Source: Rapana venosa (lineage: Eukaryota > Mollusca > Gastropoda > Neogastropoda > Muricidae). Taken from it: DNA of 64,000 nt. The DNA lies in assembly GCA_028751875.1 (NCBI GenBank), contig CM054140.1, positions 56,650,425 through 56,714,424 of the forward strand, read 5' to 3'. Both the position numbers and the translations under genes were made by a program. The notes below the pieces were generated by a model that was not told the origin of the DNA, made no database searches, and saw nothing but the letters and a program-made list of their open reading frames with translations. Each line of letters opens with the position of its first letter. The first letter of the stretch is position 1. Positions 11,438 to 22,473 of this stretch are shown here, piece after piece.

Positions 11438-11810
11438 GAAGGAAGGTGGCAGGACGGTTAAAACGTTCACCTGCCTAACAAGCAAAACCGTATAAGGTTC
11501 TGGGTTTGATTCCCAGCCTCGCCCTTTCTTCCCACATTGACAAGAAAATCGAACTGAATGTCAAAAAAGTCCTTCGGATGAGACTTTATAAACCGAGGCT
11601 GCGTCTGCGCGAAAGTACTCGCAGAACATTTCGCGTACACGTTAAAAACTCGTTCCGCCTTTTAAAAGAGTAGGCCATTTTAACGCCAGTAGGAACGGAT
11701 GATCAAATTATAAAAAAAAAGATCTGCATGCAAACAAAAAGGTGTCGTGTTTTAGACACCGTTCTTGCAGTCGGAATACGGCTACCTAAATGATAGAGAG
11801 GAGTTTGTGT

Positions 11811-11841
<31 letters not shown>

Positions 11842-11905
11842 CGGGGGGTGTTGCATACGCAAAATCTCTCACAAAATTGGTGAACTTTGGAGCTCGAAAC
11901 CGCGG
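11438..11905 (+). mobile_element. Main-family SINE, full length, tail B broken by a G-run
   Basis: The head GGTGGCAGGACGGTTAAAAC has a decayed B box (GGTTTGATTCC, 11502-11512). Tail B begins GCAGTCGGAATACGGCTACC and is interrupted by about 35 G (11812-11850) before GCATACGCAAAATCTCTC and GGTGAACTTTGGAGCTCGAA. Confidence 0.8.
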
Positions 11906-11929
11906 GAAAAAAACGGAAAAAAACACACA

Positions 11930-12400
11930 CCACACAACAAAACAACAACAGCAACAACAGCAGAAGCAACAACTACAGCAACAACAACAACAACAGCAAC
12001 AACTACAACAGCAACAACAACAACAGCAGCAACAGCAACAGCAGAAAAAACAACAACAATCTCCCCCCGGATAATATTAACTGTCTTGAATTGTATTCTT
12101 TGGCGTGTCACTACGTTTAAAGCGTCAGAGAGGTAAAGTGTTTTTATTTCGTGGGTAGCTGTCTTCTTTGGCAGAATTGAAAGGTGGTGGTGGTGGTGGT
12201 GGTAGTGGTAGTGGTTGGTGGTGGTGGTGGTGGTGTGTATGTGTGTGTGTGTGCGTGCGGTGTGTTTGTGTGTGTGTGTGTGTGTGCCGTGTGTGTGTGT
12301 GTGGTGTTTTGTGGTGTGTTGTGCGCGCGTGTGTGTGTGTGTTTAAAAAAAGGGAGGGGGGGGGGGGGAGAGCTGTGAATTTTGTTGTCTTTGTTGTGTG
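11930..12400. repeat. CAA array, GGT and GT arrays
   Basis: (CAA)n with CAG variants 11937-12056; GGT/GT arrays 12184-12345; a G-run at 12354-12368. Nothing else seen between. Confidence 0.85.
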
Positions 12401-12515
12401 TACTGTTGGCGTGCTGGTTTGTGTTGGTCAAGTTGTTTTCGTTATGAGATTTTGTTTTGTGGGTATTTTGTACATGTTTATCGGTCAGGCTTTTTTGTAT
12501 GAGGGTTGTTTTTGT

Positions 12516-12870
12516 TGGGGGGACGGGATAGCTTGGTGGTTAGAGTGATCTATTCGTGATCTGCTGACCCGGGTTCGAATATCGTTCAAGAGGATTTTTT
12601 CCCCTGGAGTTAACATCAGTGCCAACTCCACTCTCCCCAAAAGTCTTTCGGATGAGACTATAAACCCAGATCCCGTGTGCGAAACGCACGCAGAACATCT
12701 TGCACACACGTTAAATCCCGTTCCGCTTTTCGGAAAGGGTAGGCCATTGTGTGCCGGTGGGAACGGATGAGAAAATGGACAAAACTGCATACACACGGGG
12801 ACTGGATGAAAAACAAGCACATGAGTGTTTATTCCATTATCCTCGAAATAAAAGAATAAATAAGATAAAT
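12516..12870 (+). mobile_element. Main-family SINE, full length, GATAGCTT head, tail A
   Basis: Head GGGATAGCTTGGTGGTTAGA, B box GGTTCGAATAT (12572-12582), linker CCCTGGAGTTAACATCAGTG, complete body and tail A with the AAGCAC-ATGA-GTGTTT stem. Confidence 0.85.
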
Positions 12871-13061
12871 ACACGATAAAGGAGTGATAAGCCTAGATAA
12901 TGTTTTTTGCTTTTGACTTTGGTTGAACATGAAATAAGAGAACAGGAACAAGACTGCTCACGTACACTAGAGACATCTTGAACTGAAAACCAGGATAAGT
13001 AGTATAGAGAGGAAAGGAAACAGTGTCTTTATACTTTATAGCTATATATATATCCCCGAAG

Positions 13062-13162
13062 TCGGAATGCAGCAACCTTAATGGTCGGCCAAAAAAGGGG
13101 GTTGTATACGCAAAAATCTCACCATGATGACCTCGGAACTGTCGCTGAAGCACAGAAAAATA
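13062..13162 (+). mobile_element. Isolated SINE tail B
   Basis: CCCCGAAGTCGGAATGCAGC, GTATACGCAAAAATCTCACC and GACCTCGGAACTGTCGCTGA; no body in front. Confidence 0.65.
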
Positions 13163-13227
13163 TATGTATATACTTTATACAATTAAAAAAACCCCAAATT
13201 AACATTTTTTGGTAAGATTCAAATACT

Positions 13228-13440
13228 TGAGTAAGGTAAAGGTAAAGGAGTCCCATAAACTATAAGGTCGTAGGGGAGCGAGGCGTCAGAGACCTCACTT
13301 CTCTAGGGCCAGCATATTGAGGGCGGCGCCCATCTCCTCTCCCTTGCTGCTTTACCTTCCCTGACCCTAAAGAGGGTAGGTACCCATTTACAGCTGGGTA
13401 AACTGGGGGACTGTACTGAAGCTAAGGCGCGCAAACGGTC
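13228..13440 (-). mobile_element. 5S-derived SINE, head lost at a C-run
   Basis: Body and tail match the copy at 2440-2729. The 5S-like head is cut off exactly where a 20-base C tract begins (13441), which suggests a chimeric or corrupted join in the assembly. Confidence 0.75.
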
Positions 13441-13548
13441 CCCCCCCCCCCCCCCCCCCCAAACACACACCCCAAACCAAACACACCCCATACAACACCC
13501 CAAAAACCCCACAAACACAAACCCACACACTTTTCCCCCGGGGGTTTT

Positions 13549-13581
<33 letters not shown>

Positions 13582-13700
13582 AAAGTTTTTTAAATTATTT
13601 TTAAAAATTTTATATATTATATATATATTAATACATACATACATAAATATATATTATAATATTTATATATTTATATAAATATTTATATAATTAAATATAA
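13441..13700. repeat. C20 / G30 homopolymers and TA-rich stretch
   Basis: C tract 13441-13460, G tract about 13549-13580 and an A/T-only stretch 13600-13700. The pattern is suspicious for consensus failure rather than genome sequence. Confidence 0.6.
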
Positions 13701-15845
13701 TTTTTCTTTTTCCAAAATAAAAAAATGCAAACGCAATTCAGGGGACTCGGAAACACATAAATCAAACAAAACGTTTTTTATTTTTTTTTTTTTAATGGGA
13801 AAACCCCCCGGTAAAAATCCCCATCAGGGCCATTTTGACAATCCCCCCCCCTCTCTTTTTTTTTTTTTTTGGCCCCGGGTTTTTTTTTAAGGGAAAAAAA
13901 AACATCAACCCGCACAATTCGTGTTTTGTTCTAAATTGTTCACCAGGGGGTCAGAATGTTAGCCTATAAGAGAGAAAAGGGCGTGGGATAGGCCCCCGTG
14001 CGTCAGGGTTACAGTCAAAAAATCGTGTGTTGGATGTGCGGGGGTTTTAAATATATCCCCTTTAGCGTTTTCACCCTACTTTGTCTTGCCTTTGTTTTTT
14101 CTCCCCTGTGTGAAAATATTTTTATCCGGGTGCAGCTTCTATAATTGCGGTGATTTCTATTTTTGGCGTGTACTTTCTGGAGGGTTTTGTGCCTTTGTAT
14201 AATTGGCGGTGGCTTTTACTTTGGGAAATGGTGTTGCATGCATCTTTTAGACTGGAAAAAATTTTGGAATACCTCAACTAAAAGGACGGTTTCCCCTTTC
14301 TCTTTGGGTTTGGGTGTCTTTGGTGAATCATGACTTCTTTATTGTTTTTTCCTTTTTTGGGGGGGTCTTTTTTTGTTTTAAAACTTTTTTCTTTTTTTTT
14401 TTTCTCCTTTCTTTTTGTTAAAACGGTGAAATTCTTTTTTGGGGTTTCAAAAGTGGAAAATTTTTCTGACTTTTGTATTTGGGAAAAATTCCCGAGAAAG
14501 TGGGGTTTAAATTTTTTGGGTTTTTGGGGATTGGTAGGATTTGTTTTGTTTTTGGTTGGAAATTTTAAATAAGTTAAAAATGTTTTTTTTTAGGGGAAAA
14601 CCGGTTTTTGTGTACGTTTCTTCTTTGCTTACTTGTTGTTTTCTGTTTGCTTTTCTTTCTCTTCTCTCTTTTTTTTCTCTCTTTTCCCTCTCTTTTCCTC
14701 TCTCTCTCTCTCTCTTTTCCCTCTCTCTCTCTCTTTTCTCTTTTTGTTCTCTGTCTATGGTTGTCAGTCTTGTGTTGTCAGTCTATTGTTTTTGCGTCCG
14801 TCTGTTGTCTGTTCCGTCTTGCTAGATACGGTAACTATGTAGTATTTTTTTATGTATTCATTATTCATTTATTTTTTGGTGCGTTTTATATGTTCGCCCT
14901 GCGCGGCGTGTTGTGTGCGTGCTTGTTGCATGCTTGGCGTGTGTGTGGGTTTGGTTGACGGGTGGGGGTTTTTTTTTGGCGTGCTTCTTCGCCCATTGTT
15001 CTTGCATCCCACGTTTTTCCCGTCCCCAAACCTTTTTGTCCAAACTTTTCTGTCCCAAACCCCGCCTGTCCCAAAAAAGTTTTGTCCCAAAAACCCTTTT
15101 GTCCCAAAAACCCTTTTTGCCCAAACCTTTCCTGTCCCAAACTTTTTATCCCCAAACCTTTTTGTCCCAAAAATTGCCCCGTCCCCAAACCTTTCCTGTC
15201 CGAAACCCTTTCCGTCCAATTTTTCCTGTCCCCGACTTGCCGTCCCAAAAACCCTTTTGCCCCAAAAACCCTTTCCTGTCCAAACTTTTCCGTCCCAAAA
15301 ATTTCCCGCCCCAAACTTCCGTCCCAAACCTTTCCCGTCCCAAACCCTTTTCCATCCCCAAATTCCTTTCCCGTCCCAAACCTTGCCTGTCCCAAACCTT
15401 TTGTACCAAAAACCCTTTTCCCTCCCAAAAATAAGATTTTTTCGTATGCGACCGTTTTTGTCCTCATTCGGTAACCCCATTCCCCTGCGGGGGTGCTGTC
15501 AAACACGACGCCGGGTGTGATGTTTGTTTTTTTTATATATTTTTTTTAAAATTTTGTCATCCGTTATTTTTGGCACGCAAAGGGCCCACTCTTCCCCAAA
15601 AGGGGGAATGGATTTAACATTTTTTGCAAGATGTGCTGCGTGTGTCCCCTTATGGGGTTCGGTTTATGTCTCATCCCAAAAACTTTTGGGGGGGAGAGTG
15701 GAGTCTGCTTGATGTTAACTCCAGAGGGGGAAAAATTTCCCCCTTTAACGGGAAACGAAAAACCCGGGTCGTCAGATTGCGAGTGCGATGTTTTGACCCC
15801 CAGGCAAACCCGTCCCTAAGGGTGAGGGATTTTTTTTGGAGTGGG
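13700..15845 (+). repeat. Compound repeat copy 1 (base-corrupted)
   Basis: Matches copies at 16425 and 22585 in order (TCGTGTTTTGTTCT, AGTGCAGCTTCTATAAT, CT array, 16-bp minisatellite 15005-15430, minus-strand SINE). Many bases are replaced by extended homopolymers and short deletions. Confidence 0.75.
15426..15838 (-). mobile_element. Main-family SINE in compound repeat copy 1
   Basis: Minus-strand SINE with tail B, a base-corrupted body and a head ending near 15838 (tRNA-like part in 15760-15815). It is homologous to the partial copies at 18363 and 24685 in the same relative place. Confidence 0.7.
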
Positions 15846-15859
15846 GGGGGGGGGGGGAG

Positions 15860-16424
15860 GGGGTGTAGTAACATTCTTATTTTATAAGCGTATAATGCCC
15901 TACTGCTTAAGATTAGATTCCCGGGGGCCCCTTAGAAACACGACACCAGACAGGCCAAAGATTTTTTTCTTTTCTTCTTCTTTTTCTTTTTTTCTTCTTC
16001 TTCTTCTTTTTCTTTTCTCCTCCCCTCCTCCTCCTCCTCCCTCCCTTCCCCCTTTTCCTCCCTTTTTCTTCTTCTTCTTCTTCTCTGCTCCTCCCCCTAC
16101 CCCCACCCCCTTTACCCCCCCTCCTCCTCCCCCCTTTCCTCTCATCCTCCCTTTTTTTTTCTTCTTTGCAATTTTCTTTTTTCTTCTTTTCTTTTCTTCT
16201 TCTTTTTTTTCTTCTTCTACGCTCAGACAGAAACTTGTCGTCTGTGATGTGAACAAAACTTTGCGTTGCTTGCCCTTAAATCGCCGACAAGCAGTGCCCC
16301 GCCCTCCGACTACAGTGTAGAAGAGAATCGTTATCTTTTTAAAATCTTTCTGGAAAAAAAAAGGGAGGAGGAAGGCCAAAAGGCAGAAAATAGAAAGAAG
16401 GGGGGGGTGACAGGAATTTTTTTC
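15860..16424. repeat. TTC-rich repeat, shorter copy of 27030-27830
   Basis: Shares TATAAGCGTATAATGCC-type start, CAGGCCAAAG, a CTT/TTC array, ACGCTCAGACAGAAAC, GTCTGTGATGTGAACAAAAC, ACTACAGTGTAGAAGAGAAT and TCGTTATCTTTTTAA with the copy at 27 kb. Also shows homopolymer-type corruption. Confidence 0.7.
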
Positions 16425-17555
16425 CCTTTTATAAACAAACAGTGCAAAAAAATCGCCAATGACGTCACATTTCACTCGGGACATCAAGGAAATCGGAACA
16501 TACACCACGTCTTGACTCAAGTATCGTTTTATTATTTTTTTTTATAACCTGGGACAAACCAACAGGTAAACAACTCACATCACGCGCCATTTTGACAACT
16601 CCCCCCTCCCTCTCTTTTTTTTTTTTTTTGGCTCCCGCGTTTTTTAAGAAAAAAAAACATCAACCCCGCACAATTTCGTGTTTTGTTCTCAAACTTGTTC
16701 ACGCACGGGCTGGTCAGAATGTTAGCCTACTACAGCAGAGTAAAGGGCGTGGGATCAGGCCGCACGTGCAGTCACTGAAGTTACACGTCGAAAACTCGTG
16801 TGTTGGATGTAGCTGGGATTTCCGAATATATCTCCCTCTAGCTGACTTCATCCTACTGTGTCTTGCCTCTTTCGTATTTCTGCCCTGTGTGAATAATACT
16901 TTATATACCGAGTGCAGCTTCTATAATATGGCGTGTGCATCTTCTATTATTGGCGTGTACATCTTCTGTGATGGTGTGTGCATCTTGTATAATTGTGCGG
17001 TGCGCATATTCTATCAGTTGGAACTGTGTGCATGCATGCATCTTCTCTAGACTGGAGAAAATATTGGAATACCTTCAACTCACACGGACAGCGTTTGACC
17101 CCTTTCATCTTTGGGCTGTGTGTGCATCTGTGATACATACCGAGTGCAACTTCTTTATTGTTATCTTTGCGCTATGTGGTGGAGTCTTCTGTGTGGTGTT
17201 ACACGTGTGCATCTTCTATATATTGTATGCGGTGCGCATATTCTATATTATGTTGGAACTGTGTGCAACTTCTGTATTTTTGGAGACTTGCAGAGAAACG
17301 TGAGTACACTTTTCCTAGATCTTTGCTGATGGTTAAAGGGAAAATTGCCTGTATGAAATGTAGGGTGAATGTTCTGGTTTGGGGTAGTTGGATAGGATTT
17401 GTTTTGATATGGTTGGTTTAAGTTTGAATATTATAGCTTGAAAACTGATTTTTTTTTAGCTGTCGAAGACGGATTTCCTCTGTGTCTTACTCTGCCTCTG
17501 TCTCTGTCTTTGACTTGGGACTTGACTCTGTCTGTCTGTCTCTGCCTGTTTCTTT

Positions 17556-17639
<84 letters not shown>

Positions 17640-18481
17640 GTTCTCTGTCTATGTGTCTGTCAGTCTATGTGTCTGTCAGTCTATCTGTCTGTCTTGTCTG
17701 TCCGTCTGTCTGTCTGTCTCTCGTCTTGCTAGATACGAGTAACTATGCTAGTATTTATTTATGTATTCATCTATTCATTTATTGTGTGTGCGTGTATATG
17801 CTTACGCCCGTGCGCGTGCGTCCGTTTGTGTGCGTGCTTGCTTGCATGCTTGCGCGTGTGTGTGTGTGTATGTGTTGACGGGTGTGCTGGGTTTTTTTGG
17901 CGTGCTTCTTCAGCCTATCTGTTCTTGCATCCTATCGTTTCTTCCTGTCCCAAACCTTTCCTGTCCCAAACTTTTCTGTCCCAAACCTTGCCTGTCCCAA
18001 ACTGTTCTTGTCCCAAACCTTTCCTGTCCCAAAACCTTTCCTGTCCCAAACCTTTCCTGTCCCAAACCTTTCCTATCCCAAACCTTTCCTGTCCCAAACC
18101 TTGCCTGTCCCAAAACCTTTCCTGTCCGAAACCTTTCCTGTCCCAAAACTTTTCCTGTCCCAGACCTTGCCTGTCCCAAACCTTGCCTGTCCCAAAACCT
18201 TGCCTGTCCCAAACTTTCCTGTCCCAAACTTTCCTGTCCCCAAACTTTCCTGTCCCAAACCTTTCCTGTCCCAAACCTTTCCTATCCCAAACCTTCCTTT
18301 CCTGTCCCAAACCTTGCCTGTCCCAAACCTTTCCTGTCCCAAAACCTTTCCATCCCAAACCTAAGATTTTTGCGTATGCGACCGTTTTTGTCCATCATTC
18401 AGGTAACCGCATTCCGACTGCGGGGATGCTGTCTAAACACGACGCCGGTGTGCATGTTTGTTTTTTTTTTAAATTTTTAAA
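16425..18481 (+). repeat. Compound repeat copy 2 (runs into the gap)
   Basis: Clean copy: ATGACGTCACATTTCACTCG, CACAATTTCGTGTTTTGTTC, a run of GTGTGCATCTTCTATAAT-like units (16900-17270), CT array 17545-17640, GT/GCTTGC stretch, 16-bp minisatellite 17940-18362, SINE tail B. About 95 percent alike to copy 3 by eye. Confidence 0.85.
18363..18481 (-). mobile_element. Main-family SINE in compound repeat copy 2, cut by the gap
   Basis: Only tail B is visible (minus strand of ATTTTTGCGTATGCGACCG and CATTCCGACTGCGGGGATG); the body falls in the N run starting at 18482. Confidence 0.75.
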
Positions 18482-18981
18482 NNNNNNNNNNNNNNNNNNN
18501 NNNNNNNNNNNNNNNNNNNNNNNNNNNNNNNNNNNNNNNNNNNNNNNNNNNNNNNNNNNNNNNNNNNNNNNNNNNNNNNNNNNNNNNNNNNNNNNNNNNN
18601 NNNNNNNNNNNNNNNNNNNNNNNNNNNNNNNNNNNNNNNNNNNNNNNNNNNNNNNNNNNNNNNNNNNNNNNNNNNNNNNNNNNNNNNNNNNNNNNNNNNN
18701 NNNNNNNNNNNNNNNNNNNNNNNNNNNNNNNNNNNNNNNNNNNNNNNNNNNNNNNNNNNNNNNNNNNNNNNNNNNNNNNNNNNNNNNNNNNNNNNNNNNN
18801 NNNNNNNNNNNNNNNNNNNNNNNNNNNNNNNNNNNNNNNNNNNNNNNNNNNNNNNNNNNNNNNNNNNNNNNNNNNNNNNNNNNNNNNNNNNNNNNNNNNN
18901 NNNNNNNNNNNNNNNNNNNNNNNNNNNNNNNNNNNNNNNNNNNNNNNNNNNNNNNNNNNNNNNNNNNNNNNNNNNNNNNNN
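18482..18981. other. Assembly gap, exactly 500 N
   Basis: A round number of N means a scaffold gap of unknown size. It cuts compound repeat copy 2 inside the SINE. Confidence 1.
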
Positions 18982-19020
18982 ACGAAATTTTTGTACATCC
19001 AATACTTGATTAATAAGTTA

Positions 19021-19260
19021 AAAAGGTGCCCCATAACCTATGTGGTCGCAGGGGAGTGAGGCATCAGAGACCTCAACTTCTCTAGGAGCCAGCACATTGA
19101 GGGGGGTGCCCATCTCCTCTCCCTCGCTGCTTTACCTTCCCTGAGCCTAAAGAAGCAGGTACCCATTTACAGCTTGTTGAACTGGGGGTCTGTACTGAAG
19201 CCAAGGCGCACAAACGGTCACCCATCCAAGTGGTAATCATGCTCGATGCTGCTTAACAAG
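19021..19260 (-). mobile_element. 5S-derived SINE with 10-bp TSD
   Basis: Exact TAATAAGTTA flanks it at 19011-19020 and 19261-19270. The minus strand starts within the 5S-like block (TTAAGCAGCATCGAGC), so the A-box head is missing: a 5'-truncated insertion. The RTE-like LINE later inserted 15 bp downstream. Confidence 0.8.
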
Positions 19261-19409
19261 TAATAAGTTAGGCCAGTTTATTAAGGCCCCCGTGGGTATC
19301 CCGGGGTATGCTTGGAAAGCGGGCATTGCAAGAATAGGAACCCTGCCCGTCATCCAGGCATGTCGTAAAAGGCGACTAAGGAGGCACCTTTCCCCCTAGG
19401 TAAAGGGGG

Positions 19410-20544
19410 TTGGACACAGGGCTAACAACCCTGCTCTGTAAAAGAACTCATGTTACGGAAACCTTAAACAGAAAAACTCTTGCCATCTCAGTCTTTGGGA
19501 GATCTGGGGATCCTTCAAGGAAACCTATGACGCGCTGCAGCCAAACCCGTCAGGAGGCTGCAGGGCTGACGACCCCTCATCAACCAGAGACGCCCCTGAT
19601 GAAGTCCCCGAGGTTGTTGTCACGTCGGCCGGTCCTACTTGGAACATGGAACGTGAGGACCCTCTGGGAAACGGACGGTGTGCGCCAGGCAGTGAGGGAG
19701 ATGAAACAGATATCGCCTCACACTCCTGGGGGCATGTCTGAAGTCCGGGTGGAAATGGTCACGGAGTGACAATATTACAGTCAGGAGAAACTTTGCTCTA
19801 CTCCGGTAAAAGTGAAGAAGACGGTCACGAAGCTGGAGTAGGTCTCCTGCTGTCCAAGCATGCAGCCAAGAGCCTGCTGGAATGGGAGCCTGTTTCGGAC
19901 CGCATCATCACCGCTCGGTTTGAGTCGCGCTTCCAGAAGGTGTCCCTTGTCATGTGCTACGCCCCTACCAACACCGCGGAGGAGGAAGACAAGGACAACT
20001 TCTACACCCAGCTCCAGTCGGGGTAGACAAGATTCCGAGACGGGACATGCTCATCCTCATGGGGGACATGAACGCCAAGGTCGGGACTGACAACACTGAT
20101 AGAGAGCGGGAGATGGGACGACATGGGCTTGGAAATGTAAATGAAAATGGAGAAATGCTTGCTGATTTTTGTGCTGCCAACAGCCTTGTGATTGGAGGCA
20201 CGCTTTTTCCACACCAGCGTTGCCACAAAGCCACCTGGGTCTCCCCCGACCACCAGACAGAGAACCAGATAGACCACGTCATGGTGAGACAACGCTACCG
20301 GAGCTCCCTACAAGACGTGAGAGTAAGACGCGGAGCAGACATAGGGTCAGCTCACCATCTTGTGGTCACCAAGATCAAGATGCGCTTGTCTGCGAGAAAG
20401 ACTCTGCAGAATCCAAGGAAAAAGTTCAACGTTTTAAGATTGAAACAAGAAGACACAAAGCAGGCATTTCAGATCTCACTTCACAACTGCTTCCAAGTGC
20501 TCCAGTCAGAGGAGACAGAAACAGAAACAGTGGAACACAAATAG
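19410..20544 (+). pseudogene. Endonuclease part of the RTE-like LINE
   Basis: Three consecutive frames encode pieces of an AP-type endonuclease that nicks the target for target-primed reverse transcription. GTWNVRTLWETDGVRQAV (from 19641) is the usual N-terminal strand. SLVMCYAPTNTAEEEDKDNF (from about 19945) is central. ILMGDMNAKVGTDN (20053 on) contains the conserved Gly-Asp-x-Asn. NQIDHVMV and GSAHHLVV (about 20265-20365) carry the C-terminal Asp/His region; the second His motif reads Ser-Ala-His rather than the common Ser-Asp-His. Stops at 19767 and 20025 break the reading frame, so no active protein is expected. Confidence 0.8.
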
Positions 20545-20565
20545 ACCACCTTCAAAGACGCCATT

Positions 20566-21665
20566 GTGGGAGCCTGTGATGAGATTTTGGGACAACCACA
20601 GACGAATAGGAAGCCATGGATCAAGGATGAGACCTGGAAGAAAGTCGAGGAGAGAAGGCTAGCCAAACAAGAGCTGAACCGAGCTACGACCCGCCAACAG
20701 AAGCGGCGAGCAACAGCCAAGTACTCCATACTTGCCAAAGAAGCCAAGAATGAGCTACGAGCAGACAAACGAGCTCGCATCAATGCCATCGCAGATGAGG
20801 CAGAAGAGGCTGCTGGCAAGGGAGACCTCAAGATCCTGTATGCCACCACAAGACTTCTTAGCGGGTGTCGCAGCAACCCAAACAGACCTGTCACTGGGAA
20901 GGTGCCAGCAGAATGGAAGAAGGGCCTGCTTGTGAAGCTCCCCAAGCACGGCGACCTCTCCCAGTGTGGAAAGTGGCGAGGTATCACCCTGTTGTCCATC
21001 CCCAGCAAAGTCCTCACAAGAGTCATCCTGGACCGAATGAAAGATGCTCTCGACAAGACTCTTCGAGATGAACAGGCAGGCTTCAGAAAAGAACGTTCCT
21101 GTACCGACCAGATTGCGACCCTCAGAATTATCGTGGAACAGTCCATAGAATGGCAGTCACCTCTCTACGCCTGCTTCATCGATTTTGAGAAGGCTTTTGA
21201 CAGCGTGGACGGACAAGCAATCTGGAACATCCTTTTCCACTATGGTGTGGGCCCTCAGAGTTTGTCAACATCATAAGAAAAACTTTACGAAGGAATCTCC
21301 TGCCAGGTCATCCACGGTGGAAGACTCTATGACAGCTTCGGGATCTCTTCCGGCGTCAGACAGGGCTGCTTGTTGTCTCCACTCCTCCCCTTTCCCTTTT
21401 GGTGCTGGACTGGGTGACAAGGACGGCCTACGCAAGTTCCGGAAAGGTATCCCAATGGACCCTCATGACAAAGCTGGAAGATCTCGATTTTGCCGATGAC
21501 CTGGCTCTGCTATCCCACCGCCTGCAGCACATCCAAAGCAAAGTCACTGCCCTAGATACCACAGCTAGACGTGTTTGGCCTCAGGATCAGTCAAGAGAAG
21601 ACCAAGCTACTGCGTACCAACAACCAGCAAGAGGGGTCCTGTCACCATCTCTGGGAAAGCAGTAG
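20566..21665 (+). pseudogene. Reverse transcriptase part of the RTE-like LINE
   Basis: Visible blocks are a basic linker (KKVEERRLAKQELNRATTRQ), KVPAEWKKGLLVKLPKHGDL, WRGITLLSIPSKV, the finger motif LRDEQAGFRKERSCTDQIAT, and motif A FIDFEKAFDSVD with the first catalytic Asp (about 21178-21213). After a frameshift at about 21265-21280, the frame carries SGVRQG-type sequence near 21350 and motif C DFADDLALLSH at about 21487 with the catalytic Asp pair. The palm region that normally precedes KVPAEW is deleted. Two frameshifts separate motif A from motif C. Confidence 0.8.
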
Positions 21666-21771
21666 AGGATGTCAGTGAATTTGTGTACCTGGGCAGTAAG
21701 ATCAGCCAACAGGAGGCACAGACGAAGACATCAAGGCAAGAATAAAGAAAGCACGCCAAGCATTTGCAATC

Positions 21772-22272
21772 TTGAAACCCGTATGGAGAACAAATGCGAT
21801 CTCCACAACCACCAAGCTCAGGATCTTCAACTCCAACGTGAAGTCTGTGCTTCTCTACGGGTCAGAAACTTGGCGGGTCATCAACACCAGTTCCTCCAAG
21901 ATCCAGACCTTCATCAACGAATGTCTCCGGCAGATCCTTCATCTCAGATGGTTCGACAGAGTGCCAAGTACCGACCTGTGGATGAGGGCGAACCAACAGC
22001 CTATGGAAGTCCAAGTAAGGCGGCGAAAGTGGCGTTGGGTCGGCCACACCCTACGGAAGGAGCCTTGCAACATCACCAGACAAGCGCTCGAGTTGAACCC
22101 GCAGGGGAAAAGGAAGAGAGGGCGCCCCAAACAGACCTGGAGGAGAAGCCTGCATAGTGAACTGAGAGACTCCAGCCTGACATGGGAAGAGGCCAAGACC
22201 CTTGCCAGAGACAGGAGAAGGTGGAGGGACGCTGTTGAGGCCCTATGCTCCGCTAGGAGCTATAAGGACTAA
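21772..22272 (+). pseudogene. C-terminal region of the RTE-like LINE ORF
   Basis: The longest clean frame of the element encodes LKPVWRTNAISTTTKLRIFN, VKSVLLYGSETWRVINTSSS, a region around LRWFDRVPSTDLWMRANQQP, and the basic GKRKRGRPKQTWRRSLHSEL block that closes many RTE-like proteins. It ends in RDRRRWRDAVEALCSARSYK plus Asp and a stop. The region is thought to bind template or target nucleic acid. It joins the reverse transcriptase frame by a frameshift at about 21720-21770. Confidence 0.8.
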
Positions 22273-22438
22273 GAAGAAAATGAAGTTTATTAAGAGGCAC
22301 CCCCCCACCACCACTCAAATCCAAACTTAATCAAACAATTATTTATCTTCCATAACGATGTAATATAAGCGGCGTTTGTTCAATTCTCCTGAAGTCAACA
22401 AACTATGTCTAACTGGCAACATCCACATTTATTCCAGT

Positions 22439-22473
<35 letters not shown>

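Larger units (their letters stand above)
19286..22283 (+). mobile_element. RTE-like non-LTR retrotransposon, near full length, inactivated
   Basis: The element is bounded by an exact 11-bp target-site duplication AGTTTATTAAG (19275-19285 and 22284-22294). It starts with a non-coding leader (19286-19620), then an apurinic-endonuclease region, a reverse transcriptase and a C-terminal region ending in a TAA at 22270-22272. The 3' untranslated part is only about 11 nt, followed by a GAAGAAAA-type tail; very short 3' ends are typical of the RTE clade. A 5-bp-stem hairpin GCTCCGCTAGGAGC sits at 22247-22260. Frameshifts and stops occur near 19767, 20025, 20544, 21276 and 21500. About 300 bp of the linker before the reverse transcriptase are missing (joint near 20897). 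The exact clade is not proven. Confidence 0.85.
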
